A stretch of DNA of 64,000 nucleotides, taken from contig CM051027.1 of NCBI GenBank assembly GCA_027627225.1, forward strand, positions 44,702,618 to 44,766,617. The letters run 5' to 3'. Shown here one piece after another: positions 12,801 to 24,680 of the stretch (within the stretch, counting starts at the first letter, position 1; each line of letters starts with the position of its first letter). The notes under the pieces were generated by a model. It was not told where the DNA came from and did not search any database. It saw nothing but the letters and a program-made list of their open reading frames with translations. A program made the translations under genes and the position numbers. This DNA is from Congeria kusceri. Lineage: Eukaryota; Mollusca; Bivalvia; Myida; Dreissenidae.

Positions 12801-15800
12801 TTGCTGGCTATAGACTTGTTCAGGCTCTCGTTAGCCTGAGTACTGCCCAACGTGCTTAATTTGGTGGCTATTTTTTTGTAAGCACCAAAAACATCAAGCA
12901 GTGCAGCTTTCAGTGCAGGATTTGTCAGTGGCTGTCCATATGGTAATGATGAGTATTTAGCAGCAGTGTTATTTCTAAACCTGCACCAGACATCCTCACA
13001 GAACGAATGGTCGCCAAACACGTGACCAACAACAGCATCCATGCCCTGAGATATGCCTACAGGATTGTGTTTATTCTGAGAAATACTGTAGTTGAATAAT
13101 TTCAACAAGTAGTTTATGATTTTTGTACTTAACATGGGAAAGCTCTTTTGCATTCCATACAGACAGTTGGCCAGATTTTTTTTCACATGATTTTTGTCGG
13201 ACCTTTTCTCGATAGTATAAGGCAGACTTGTTTTTAATCTTGCAGCTGTTGATTCACCCACAACCCCTGTAACCATTATGCCTTTTTCGACTGTTTCTGT
13301 GATCATTTCAGTGACCATGTCGGGTTCCATGGCTTTAGATGATCCACTCCAATTTTTCCTACAGTCATGAGGCTTGCAGGGGCTATTACCTTTTGTTTTC
13401 TTCCTGTGCTGGTTGCACACCCGGCAGGTTTTGCTCCTCACTGCATACGATAGGACTTTTCCCGTCTTGAGACCAATCATAGAGCAATGTCCTATAATGT
13501 GAAAATGTAAATGTTCTTAATGTAGCCAATGTGTGATAGCTTGAACATGTTTAATAGGCTAGATAAAATAGTATGGTAATTACATTTGGTTTACTGATTT
13601 AAATAAACAAGAGGGCCATGATGGCCCTTAAACGCTCATCTGAGTTCAAGGTACACCAATTGTCAAACACTTGACCTGGTGACCTAGTTTTTTACTATAC
13701 TTGACCCATATTTAAACATGGCCTTGATTTTGTCAAGAAAAACATTCTGACTATGTTTTATCATGATTGAGTCATAAATATGGCTTCTAGAGTGGTAACA
13801 AGGTTTTTCTAAGATTTGACCTGGTGACCTAGTTTTTGGACGCATGTGACCCAGATTCGAACTTGGCCTAGATATTGTCAAGATAAACATTGTGACCAAG
13901 TTTCATCAAGATTGAATGAAAAATATGGCCTCTAGAGTGGTAACGAGCTAAAAGTTGACGACACACGACGTACGACGACTTACGCCGGACATAGAGTGAC
14001 CACAATAGCTCACCATGAGCACTTCGTGCTCAGGTGAGCTAAAAACTACAGACTGAGATTTTGTATTATTTGCACAGTTATGTTGACTGATTTTGTTGTA
14101 TAATGCCTAATGAAATTGAACATGGTGCCCACTGTATTTGAGCAGCTGAAATATGGTACATTTAAAATACTCTTAGTATATTTCAATGAATTAATGGGTA
14201 TTTGAGATGTTAACACTTCAAAATTATTACTAAAACATTAAAACACACATTTTCAGACATGAACCATTTTCTAATACACAATTGGGATGAAAACATAAGT
14301 GTGCTCGTCAGTCCTCAGGACTGATCTACTTTCCAAAATAATATGATCCTTGATTATTAGACTGTAATCAACAATAAATACCTGATAAACTATCATAAGC
14401 CTTTCCACTGCCTCTTTTCTGCCAACCTGCATCCACGCTAACATCAATCTCATTCGTCTGCCTGTTGAATATAATGCAATACGAGATAATCACAGACCTT
14501 GCTTCAAAATTTTGTGTTATAAAGAGACATGAGACAGATGAGATCACACAGAAAATAAATTAGCCAAAAACATTTTAGTGGACCTTTGCTTATATCATCT
14601 ATAAATGTAATCGGTTTCCATTAAACAAACATTGATTTGAACAACAGACACAAAACATTTGTTTTTTAAAATTGGCAAATTGTTTTATTTTTATAGGACC
14701 CACAAATTGACATTTGAATGAATATCATTAATTTATTTTACTGTTAGTGTATCTATTAAAAAAGAACACAAAAGTTTAAGGTACAAATAAACTTACAGTT
14801 CGTTTAGCTGTACCTCTTCTTGTAGGGAAGTCTCTGCACTAGATTTTGCGACATCTTCTACTGCTTGTCCAGCCTCATTCTGTCTATTGGTGAAATAACA
14901 AATGCCTGAATTGTAATCATTGTCATACTATGCGTATTACATACTATGCGTATTTTAACACAACCAATATGTCACAATATCACATAATTCACAGTAACGG
15001 TTATGAAGGCAACTGGTCTATTGTTGGACATGTATGTATGTTACTTTGTAAACAGGTAATGCTATAACATATATTGCATAATGCTTTTAATTAAATTTAC
15101 TTAGAAAATATAATAACATTTCTAAAGATTGAAACAGATATTAAACCATCTTGAAATGTTTGTTGTTACAAGTTATTTTCAACTGATGAATTTGCATGTG
15201 ATTTATACTGTCACTATAAGGTGTTTATTGCCTATAAATTATTGCAAACATAAGAAATAAAATTCTTAGCTTACATAAAAATTGTATTTTCAGATCACGA
15301 TTACACTGCTGCATTTCTGAACATTTTCCACCCACCATAATTATGTCAAACAATGTTTACACACAGTTTCATGACGTCATGGTACGTGCTTTTGAAATAT
15401 AATGCCCTACTGTACAATATTAAACACAGAGCAATAACACAGAGCATTTTAGGGCAAATTAACCAAGGAAATACTCTAAGATAAATAAAAGTTGGGCCGA
15501 GATTCTATACCAAAATATATTAAGCGATCAAAACAACACTCATGTTGATCTACCACACAACAAAGGGCGTCATTTATTACAATTATCAGATTACAATGGG
15601 CTTGAAAATTCATGTCTTCACACCTTTGCAGAAATTGGACAGTTGCTTAGCAAAGTTGCTGTGGCACTGACACTTGGTCGCTTCATATCTTAACAAAGGT
15701 CAATTTGGACTACTTCATGTGGTCGTTGGTTTTCAGAATAGAGGTGGTCGATAATTGAAGTTGTTTTTAATCGAAATTTCATTAGTAATGGTTGTTTAAT

Positions 15801-16928
15801 GCAGGTGGTCGCAACCACATGATATACCGGATATTAAACTTTTAATTATCATTTAAACTATCATTTGTAGAAAATTACATCACATGTCTCAAATATTATT
15901 TATATATAGTGTTAGAAATTAACCCAGAGTATACAATAAATATCGAAAAAACAATATTGTTATTCAATTTCAAATCTAGACACACCTTCTAACAAGCATG
16001 GTATGGTTGACCGCCGGGATGTTCAATGTGGTAAGAATACTGTTAATTTGTCGAAGGCCAACTCCGGCATGAACCATGGCTGTAAAAATAACATGAAATT
16101 GTCAATTACAATAACAAACATAATTATTAATTTTTTATAGTATGATTTGTGTTTGTAAAATTAAAATCACATCAAACCAAATATTATGTGTACACTCGAT
16201 GAAATATTAACAACATATGAACTATGTAATAGTGTATGTCAATATTTATAATTAAAAAATTTAACAACATGTATGAAAATCAGTACATAAATTTACAGAT
16301 GTCCTTATCGATAACATGCAAACATTTTTTACCAATTGATCATTATAGACCCATCTGTTAATTTGTGTTAGATTCATTTCTGAGTAACTACTATATATTT
16401 ATACTCACTAAAAATACATATATTTTAATATAGAGAATATACACTAACGACACATGAAGCCTTACCCAATGCAAGCTTTGTGTTCATGTCGTACACCCGG
16501 CCATGCTTCCGTCCAGTATGTACCGTGTTAATGTTACCACAGTTAATACACGGAATATCAAGAACACAGGCTAGACCAAAAGTTCTACATGCCACTGTAT
16601 TGTGCAATTGTAAAGAGGAGCCACAAGCAGTGCAAGCCTTCAGGGCTGCGGCAAGAGTGTCAAGTTCTACAACACGACGACCAATTTGCCAATTGGGGTC
16701 TGTCTCATAAACTTCCAGTGTGCAGGTTCCACTGTCAGATGCATCAACGGAATATAAATGATCCACAGGAATAGATTTGATTTCAATTATATGACTAGAA
16801 CCATCGTGATCATGTTCATAATTAGGACGATTTTCAATTTCATTAGTTTCAAAGTTCTCCTTTTTTTTTTTGGCAAATTTACCTTTCCTATTTCGTTTGG
16901 AGTTTCGGAATGTTTCCAACTTAGACAT
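9810..16928 (-). CDS. Mutator-like transposase domain fused to DEDDh 3'-5' exonuclease, 881 aa
   Basis: Eight coding exons: 16928-16466, 16079-15986, 14883-14797, 14461-14382, 13491-12701, 12035-11896, 11235-11060, 10624-9810. All introns are GT-AG and every phase closes. The start is the ATG opening a basic tail (MSKLETFRNSKRNRKGKF). A zinc-ribbon-like CTAC...CINC pair is in exon 1. Exons 4-6 carry the Mutator-like domain as I know it: DVSVDAGWQKRG (D221, D225), SKTCRVC with a following C-x2-H-x-C (C264, C267, C280, H283, C285), GSSKAME, NHVKKNL, and NESLN (E463). At about 321, where family members usually have acidic D residues, it reads GES. After a P-rich linker come the DEDDh exonuclease motifs: DLE (D604, E606), GHN...FD (D698) and HSALHD (H756, D761). 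The exonuclease resembles the TREX/PML-C-terminal type. It may be a domesticated host gene or a transposon with introns. A nuclear role is inferred. Confidence 0.9.
11262..11690 (+). mobile_element. 5'-truncated hairpin-ended repeat in intron 6
   Basis: It is very similar to the body of the copy at 13608-14043: TTTGACCTGGTGAC, TAGATATTGTCAAGAT, and GTTTCATCAAGATTG phrases occur in the same order. It ends with a degraded 3' hairpin region (GTGCTCAGGTGAGCTAAAC). The AAGAGGGCCATGATGGCCC start is missing. It lies within the intron between exons 7 and 6 of the Mutator-exonuclease gene. Confidence 0.7.
13608..14043 (+). mobile_element. Complete short hairpin-ended repeat in intron 4 (Helitron-like candidate)
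   Basis: The 5' end reads AACAAGAG followed by the palindrome GGGCCATGATGGCCC and CGCTCATCTGAG. The 3' end reads CTCACCATGAGCAC, TTC, GTGCTCAGGTGAG then CTAAAA, a strong subterminal hairpin whose CTCAGGTGAG is the inverse of the 5' CTCAYCTGAG. There is no coding capacity. Asymmetric inverted ends plus a 3' hairpin fit non-autonomous Helentron-type elements; the class is an inference. Confidence 0.65.
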
Positions 16929-17815
16929 TTTGAATTAAAAACTAGTTGTCATATCGTTATTAGGAAGATAAAAACATGATACATAAGTTTACATTTATTG
17001 TTTACATTTTGTCGTTTGGTTGTTTTTCAGACGCTTGATTTCGCCTATAAAATTACAGTAAGAGTGATACTAAGCGTTCGAATGATCGGGATCGTAAATT
17101 ATCGTCAATCTGTCGCGTGTTTGTTTTCGTCGTCGTAAAACTTAAAACATAAATAAAAGATCGAATTACATTAAAACACGATAAGAGGCAGAAAAAAGCA
17201 TGTTATCTTTACAAATATATTTGTTATTTTAAATATTATTTATATTTATGCGTCTTGTATTTTTACGACAAAGTAACATAAAGTGGAAACGATCGTACAT
17301 CCTTAAGAGAATAAAAACGATATATTTGAAAATTCGCCCGAAGCCTGGATTTGACGACCATATAGATAATATATTTTCGAAAAATATAGAAAAATATATT
17401 CATCTTTACAACGAACCTTATACCGTTTCAAATATTTGTGTAGGTCATACAGTATGTCCATACAAAAATCCAATATGATTGCATAAATGGTAATTAGTAA
17501 TTAATTACGAGAATTAAGTCACCAGCACCTTAATGGTCGCGGTCGCCTTAAGTCTGCTTTGTTGGACAATTTATTCGCCCTATGGTCACGATTACATATA
17601 TATATATAAATATACGCATATATTTTCGCTTGGATGGAAGTGGTCAGCCTCATGACTGTACGTGCTCACTGACGGCCTTCACCTTTGTCAACTGCAATAT
17701 AAAATGTTTTAATATAGAAATAACTGCACCATGTATGTATGTGTTGTAGAAACAAACCATCTACAACTGATGTAATAAACAAAGAAACAACATTAAATGC
17801 TTCAGTCCTTATTTG
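16929..17815. other. Upstream flank of the Mutator-exonuclease gene
   Basis: AT-rich DNA with no supported gene. It presumably includes the promoter and 5' untranslated region of the minus-strand gene, but I see no clear core promoter element. A short (AT)n run is at about 17595-17606. The 76-codon plus frame at 17248 lacks family features. Confidence 0.45.
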
Positions 17816-17817
17816 CA

Positions 17818-18215
17818 AATAAGGGTTTGAAAATTAGCGAAGGGGCTATTGTCCGCCCTGAAAAATTCAAGAAGGGGCAAATGTTCTGTTCTGTTCTGTT
17901 CTGTTCTAGCTGATGGATGCCTTTCACAATGGACTTACTTTAATTGCATATTAATTAACACATGCAAACAAAACACTTGTATATTGCACCTATTAAACAT
18001 GAAAGGGCCCGATTAGCTGTTTGAAAGGGGCTGCTGAAATATATGAAAGGGGCTAATGTCCGGGTTTGAACACTCTGTTTGGAAGGGGATATTGTCCAAG
18101 ATGAAAGGGGCTAATGTCCGGGTTTGAAAATTAGCGAAGGGGCTATTGTCCGCCCTGAAAAATTCAAGAAGGGGCAAATGTCCGCCTCTGCATTTTGGGA
18201 GAAAGGGGCTAATGT
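17818..18215. repeat. GAAGGGGCTA-TGTCCG repeats with a 60 bp direct repeat
   Basis: The stretch GGGTTTGAAAATTAGCGAAG and its continuation through AAGAAGGGGCAAATGT occurs at about 17823-17882 and again at 18120-18181. Between the two lie looser GAAAGGGGCTAATGTCCG units. Just after the first copy is a TTCTG pentamer run (about 17884-17908). Confidence 0.8.
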
Positions 18216-18229
18216 CCGTTTACCGTGGC

Positions 18230-19310
18230 GGGTAATCCCGGACTGGATCCGGGGTCTGGTCCGTGTTGGGTCCTTGGTTGGCCGTATTAGGTCCTTGATT
18301 GTCCGGCGTGGTCCTGCTTCGTGACCTTGGTCCGGGCACTGTCCCGGAAGTTTTAAATATGCTTAAAACTACCGGGGTGGTCCGGGAAGCTCGACCAAAC
18401 CGTGTTGGTCCATGTAGCAGCCGTGTTAGTCCGTAATGTTACCGTGCTTGTCCGAGGCACACCAGCACGTTATGTCCAACAAGTTTTGTACAGGGACAAC
18501 CCAGGATCACCACGAACACAAGATGGTGCCATTACGGACCTTCAAGAACACAGCACGTTTCATGCTGGAGCTACTAGGTTTTATCACGGATGATAAATGT
18601 CAACCACGGAACCAACACGGATGAGCACGGATTGTCCAGTAACACCACGGATAAAGACGGTAACGATACGGATAAATACGGTTACGATACGGGTTGCCCA
18701 GGATAGGGCCGGATGAAGCACAGTAGACCACGGTGGACCACGGATGATTACGGATCATCCATTAAGAGTTTCAAAAATGTTTAAAGGGGCTACTACTTCT
18801 GTCTGCGATTCTCCGGCCGTCAACATCGTACCAAACGAGCCTTACGATACAGAATCTCCATCTGATGCGGTTGCAACTGACGATGATCGAACTGCAGAGC
18901 CAAAACGCCCTGTTAATGGCCAACTATATGTATACCCAACGCCATGCTGGTCCGGTGCAGTTCCGTAGCTTCACCGTGCTGGTCCTGGGCGATCCGTGCC
19001 AGTCCTGGTCGGTCCTTGATGGTCCGTGATGACACCGTACTAACCCCGTGGTGGGTCCGGGCTCATTCTGGGCCAACCGGGACGGTTCTGGGAATTACCG
19101 GAATGATCCGTAGTGGTTCCTTTGTGGCACCGTTTGATACCGTGTGGATCCGTAGTGTTGCCGTGTTGTGTCCTGCGTGGTTCTGGACAGTCCGGGTGAA
19201 TCGATCGTCGAGGGGACCGTCGAAGCTTTTACGTAATTTCATCCAGGATCACCACGGGTCAAGTTCCCTCTTGGCCTGTGTATGGTCCGGCGTTGGTGTG
19301 ACTGTTGCTT
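18230..19310. repeat. Degenerate CCGTG/TGGTCC repeat field
   Basis: This is much more GC-rich than its flanks. From 18230 to 18470 and from 18945 to 19290 the plus strand is rich in TGGTCCG and CCGTGNTGG phrases. From about 18500 to 18765 it instead carries the complement (ACCACGGA, ACACGGAT, ACGATACGG). Orientation therefore switches within the block. Open frames here (for example 18944-19312) are side effects of the short repeats and are not supported as genes. Confidence 0.65.
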
Positions 19311-19319
19311 AACAAATTC

Positions 19320-19700
19320 CTTCAATTAATTTGAATATCTGGAAAACTATGGTTGCCATGGCAACCAAAAGCTTAAAAAACTGGGAAACTTTAAAAAATC
19401 GTCTTGTCAAAAACCACTGGCTGGATTTCAAAATAGTTTTCACAGAAATGTTCCATGGGTGACCCTCTACCAAATTCCATCAAATCATTTGGTTTCCGGT
19501 AAAAAAAACATAGCTGCCAGGGAGCGGGGCAGTTTTTCTTATACGGCTTTATTGAGAACTATGAAAATCTTTTTTGTCTGAAACCATGGCACTGGCTGGA
19601 TTTCGAAATAATTTCACAGAAATGTTCCTTAGCTATGTACCAAATTCCTTCAAATTATTTTTTTTCGCTAACAAACATGGGTCATTGGTCCATCGTTCAC
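19320..19700. repeat. Two diverged copies of a CACTGGCTGGATTTC repeat
   Basis: Two blocks (about 19370-19510 and 19555-19665) share CACTGGCTGGATTTCRAAATA, TTTCACAGAAATGTTCC and ACCAAATTCC phrases in the same order with a spacing of about 180 bases. No coding sequence is seen. Confidence 0.6.
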
Positions 19701-19947
19701 GTTCGTCTATATTTACGTTTTACTTCAAACATCTCTGAACACGCAATTAACTTTTCACAAGCCATTGTGATTTATTAAACTCCCAGGGCCATTTTGGCCC
19801 TTTTTTCCCATGCCGTAGTAAACTATTCACAATCGCATGTACCGTATAAATAAACCTGTGTTAGCACTTGCAGTTTCCAAAATAAGTATTACCGCTATTT
19901 AAAATCTAAAGATCTATGTTAAGCTCTGTATATAAGGTTTATTTATT

Positions 19948-21186
19948 TATGGTGGCATAGAACTGCCTTACGATAACTACTGAAAGTTCGCGAAAACTTT
20001 CGTGTTAACTACTTAGAGTTCGCGAAAATTTTCGTGTTAACTACTTAGCGTTCGCGAAAATATTTGTGTTACCACTTATTTATTACGATATTTATCTAGA
20101 TATTAAGTTAGCGTTTGCGATTATATTTCTGCTAGATATTTTAATATTATACTAAATGGCCTAAAAGTGCCCAGAACTGACATAAGATACATTTTCTTGG
20201 GGTTGCGAGGTCTTCCGCAGTATCTGACTAACGCGAATTTTATCACGATAATTATTTGACAACGCAAATGTTAACACGTTAATATTCCTGATACCACTAA
20301 ATTATCACAAATGTATTCGCAAACCAATTCGTGTTGTTTAACGCGAATATTATCATGATAATTATCTGACGACACAAATATTAGCACGTTAATATTCCTG
20401 TTATCACTTAAGATGTGCCCGAGGTCTTCCGCAGTATCTTACTAACGCGAATATTTTTATCATGATAATTAACTTGCAACGCAAACTTAACACGTTAAAG
20501 TTCCTGTTACCACTTAATTTGTGACCGAGGTCTTCCAAAATATCTTATGAACACGGATTTTATCGTGATAATTATCTGGCAACGTAAATCTTAACGCGAA
20601 TTGTATCATGATAAATATCTTGCAACGCAAATCTTAACACGTTAATGTTCCCGTTACCACTTAATTTGTGCCCGAGGTCTTGACGAAATATCTTACTAAC
20701 ACGAATGTTATCGTGATAAATTATTAATTATCTGACAACGCAAAATCTTAACACGTTAATATTCCTGATACCACTTCATTATCACAAATATATTCGCAAA
20801 CCAAGTCGTGTTATCTAACGCGAACATTATCACGATAATTATCTGACAACACAAATCTTAACACGTTAATATTCCTGTTACCACTTAAAATATGCCCGAG
20901 GTCTTCCGCAGTATCTTGCTAACGCGAAAATTATCATTATAATTATCTTGCAACGCAAATCTTAACAAGTTATTATTCTTGATACCACATAAGTTTTTAT
21001 TAACTGAAATTCTGATGTCAGTTTGGGCAATTTCAGGTCTGTTTTTCGTTAAGCAGATAAATATCTTACGAAGAAAAAATTCGCAAACGCTATCAATATA
21101 TGAGATAAATAACACGAAACTTAGTGGTAACACGAACATTTTCGCGAACCTTAAGTAGTTATCGTAGGGAAGTCTATGCCACCATA
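19948..21186. mobile_element. Non-autonomous DNA transposon, 1239 bp, TIR TATGGTGGCATAG and 6 bp target duplication
   Basis: The left terminus TATGGTGGCATAGA is matched in reverse complement at the right terminus (TCTATGCCACCATA). The similarity continues inward through ACGATAACTACT and GTTCGCGAAAA. It is flanked by TTTATT at 19942-19947 and 21187-21192, a perfect 6 bp direct repeat. The interior is built of repeated units: TAACGCGAATNTTATC, CGATAATTATCTGACAACGC, TTAACACGTTAATATTCCTG, and CCCGAGGTCTTCCGCAGTAT. There is no transposase frame, so it would need a helper. I cannot name the superfamily. Confidence 0.85.
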
Positions 21187-21192
21187 TTTATT

Positions 21193-21549
21193 AGATCGAG
21201 ATCATTATATTCGCTGCCTTTGTCCACTGATTACTAGTATTCAGTCGATGACTTGATCAATCCAGACCTCGACTACGTGCTTTGATAATCAATATATTGG
21301 ATTTATAATGATTAGTTACGCTAGGGCAAAGCCAGCTAACTCGCTTTCTATAATGTAAACAACGTCGAACCCAGCTTTATATACGATTGTATTGAATTTG
21401 ATCTCAAATAGATGTCGGTATTGGAAGAAGATCAACCTACGACCAGTAACTAAGGCACTCCCTGTTTACATAAACAACGACCACTAAAGGAGTGTACGGT
21501 GTGGGATACTAGTATGTGATTAACCTGTTCACAGTATTTGACATCGGCT
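21193..21549 (+). other. 5' flank of the RBR ligase gene
   Basis: No repeat is recognised here. A possible acceptor (CTGTTCACAG, ending about 21535) lies just before the proposed start codon, so an upstream non-coding exon may exist outside what can be seen. No core promoter motif is obvious. Confidence 0.35.
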
Positions 21550-24500
21550 ATGGTACAGAAGTCCGGAAAGCATGATATCCGGACAGGACACACCATCCGG
21601 GCGTTCAACAGCCTCCACAACAGGCGCTACAGGTAGGGTGAGCTAACATTCGCATAGTATGCTTATTGACAACTTTAAATAATTCGTTACACTTTATATT
21701 TTATCAAATATATTGTTGGCAATATTAAAAAAAAAAAAGAACTATGAACAATTAAAAAAAAGTATGTTGTACTATTCCTGAATCTGTAAGGCGGATGATA
21801 GCAAAATGTACAGTTAAATACATTAACATACACATTTGCTTCAATAAATTACCAGTTTATATGGAATTGACAATTTTGTATTTTTTGCATTAAACACCGA
21901 TTTGAATATATTGTCGATTGTATTGTGATAATTATTAATGGCAAAGACACTATATTGAACGTCATTTAGAAACGGTATCTACCTGTTATTTCAGGCGACA
22001 CTGCCTGATCACGATGTCCGTCCCGAGCGTGGAGATCAACGGCCGGAAGCTGCATGTGGACAACACCGTCCCCTACTCCCTGAACAAGCAGGCGCGATGG
22101 GAACTTCCGGAACTGATCGTAGACACCGCGCATGCGCCATCTAGATTCGCCGTCCTGCGGCGCCATCAGCTACGTGTTCGGCATGTCAGGCAGTCTGCCG
22201 ACAAGGTGGAGGCTCGCCGGAAGTCAGAAACTAATAGGAACGTCGACATTGCGCTGATATCGTATGATAAGTTTTCACGGCTGCTGCACGTTGACGGGAA
22301 TGATCTTCGGAATAATAGTTTGGGAACTGCATGCACAATGATTTTTCAAACCCTTTAAGAAATCGACCAGGAAATCAGTGTCATGGGTGGTGATCAACAT
22401 AGCTACTTCGAAACCCGCCACATCCCTGGGAAATGCGGGGACAGGAATTACATTCATATAGACGTGTTCACGCCTTGTTCTTTGCAGACGCAAGCACAGG
22501 TGAAACCGTCACGTTTAGGAAATAATATTACTGAGAAAGGAAGTAATTATAACGGTTCATCTATCGTTGCAAAGCGAAAGGAAAATAAACGAACGTGTGC
22601 TGTTGATCTATTAAACTATTATTCAGATACAATGATTGCTGAGAACGATGCCATTGGTAACAGCAATAACAACAAACATAAACGAAAAAACTTTACATTA
22701 TTAGATTACTTTCCGAAAAATTTCTTTAAAGATGAAAACTGTACAACGAACAGTGAACATCAACGAACACCTCTCAGTTACACCAGTACTCCACCAGATA
22801 CAGTCGCGGGTGTGGCCGATACTGAGGCATTAGGCAAGGAATCCACCGCAGACGACCAGAAGACGGAATCATTGGCGTCAACCCCTTCCACTGCGTTCGC
22901 ACAAACCCCACGGCGTACGCATTTCAAGATGAAGGGCGCGCGCATCTTGCTTCACGAGCACGAAGTCCAAGGACGCTCCTTGAAGCATCTGTACGGACAG
23001 AGATACATGGAGTGCGGGTGTAGGCCTCGCAGATTCGTGCTCGACATCTCCAGCAACTTCTGTAATATGTATGCAACGGACAAGATTTCGCGACACACCA
23101 AGGTACCAACACAAGTGTTTCTAGTCTTTGTGAGAGACACCGCGCGTGCGTCTGACTGCAAGACAGAACACCCGTATAAAGTGTTCTTAAATCTCAACGC
23201 GCCTTTAATCAAAGATACCATTCTTGTGGAAAATATGAAGATAAATTCTATTATAAATATAATGGATGTCATAGCAAAATCAAAACAAACTGTACAAGTC
23301 AAGTATATTTCACAGTTACGTTACAAAGACGTCATTGAACATGGCGAACTTACATTAAAAAGAAGCTTTATAGACTCCGTGTTTGGCTGGCAGACAAAGT
23401 CGTGCCCTGCGAACGACGCGGTACTGATGGAGAAATGGACTTCCGAGTGCAAATACCAGGCATCTGATATACCGAGCCCAAGAAGCGATAGCAGTGCGTC
23501 ATCTGAAGGTGAAGGCAATATGCAAAAACCTGTAGGTATAATAGTATGTTCGTTATGCAGGAAACCTCTGAGAAACCACTCTTCAAAAAGTATTACACTG
23601 AAAACATGCAACCATTGCTGCTGTGAAAAATGCTTTGCCAAGAGCATTAGGAGACAGATGCGTATGGCAGTCACTCCACTGAAGTGCCCGGCTATTGAAT
23701 GCATTGAAACTGTGGAATCCAGTATGGTTATCTCCCTGATCAGTATTCCGGAATGCTTACAATATTTAGTCCAATGTCAACGAAAGAAACTCGAAAATGA
23801 CCCGTTGAGAACTTGGTGTCCAAAAAGTTCATGTCAGCGTATACTGGTTCGGAATTCCATAAACACGCATGAGGTACAATGCGTGTGCGGGGAGCGGATC
23901 TGTTTTGTCTGCTCTGGCATTCCCCACTGGCCTCTGTCTTGCGACCAGCACTTCATGTATCTCACAATGATCCTGCGGGGAGACACAGCTACGCGCCAAC
24001 CCGAAGAATTCGTTGTGAAAATTCAATGCCTCATTTGTCGCCTGTGTTTGAAACTCGTGCTAGAGTTCGGTGTATGTGAGTTACCCGATACCCCGTGCGC
24101 CTGTCGCAGGGAGCTGTGCAACAGGTGTCTGCAGCACGTGCGTCGTCTCCCGTTCGAACACGCCGACACGTGCAGCCAAGTACTGGCCCGTCCCGGATAC
24201 GTCGCTGGCACTGGGCTGTCCAAGTGGAGGAGTCTAGCCTACCAGTACAGGTCGCAGCAACACCCGTTTCGGATACAGAAACTGGCGGCCAACTTAAAGT
24301 TCCTGGTCAGGAGGCTGCAGCCTTACGTCCTGACCAGCGGCATGCAGCTGGACTTCGACGTCGATGGAAAGGTTTTCTCGCACGAGTCACACAAAGTCCG
24401 TGATTATATATACAGCTTTATCGACCTGTATGTTACAGCATGTCAAGTGGTGGAGTTGACGTCTGTTCTCGTTGACATAGAAGGCCAAGAAAAGTGCAAG

Positions 24501-24680
24501 CATTTACAAAAATACATCATACAATTTTCTGGTCTTTCCAAAACTATACTGGCATTGTTTAAATCTGGGGGCTACCATAGACCAGACCGACTTCACGTGG
24601 ACCTGAAGGCTGCGCGGACTACGGGTATACGACTGTTGAGGGAGTTTCAGGCTTGTACAACACTGGGCGTTAAGTGTTAA
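21550..24680 (+). CDS. RBR-type (RING-IBR-RING2) E3 ubiquitin ligase, frame broken by one TAA unless a short intron is used
   Basis: Exon 1 is 21550-21632 (MVQKSGKHDIRTGHTIR...), followed by a GT-AG intron; exon 2 starts at 21995 in the same phase. The frame then runs to the TAA at 24678. RING1: C-x2-C at 23547, CNHCCCEKC, CPAIEC. IBR: C-x4-C at 23817, then CVC-x4-C-x2-C-x4-H-x4-C, a textbook pattern. RING2-like: C-x2-C at 24027, VCELPDTPCAC, CNRC near 24128; VC is the candidate catalytic cysteine. RBR ligases take ubiquitin from an E2 onto a RING2 cysteine. About 500 residues before RING1 are unrecognised. A single in-frame TAA at 22356-22358 interrupts an otherwise open frame of 922 codons. 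A phase-0 intron (22206-22370, GT...CCAG, 165 nt) would remove it and give 867 aa. Otherwise it is a recent pseudogene, a null allele or an assembly error. Confidence 0.8.

Noticed and set aside
18944..19312. 122-codon plus-strand frame
   Set aside because: It lies in the CCGTG/TGGTCC repeat field and its composition follows the repeat; no domain.
22878..23704. Several minus-strand frames inside the RBR gene
   Set aside because: They overlap well-supported plus-strand coding sequence with RING and IBR motifs; shadows.
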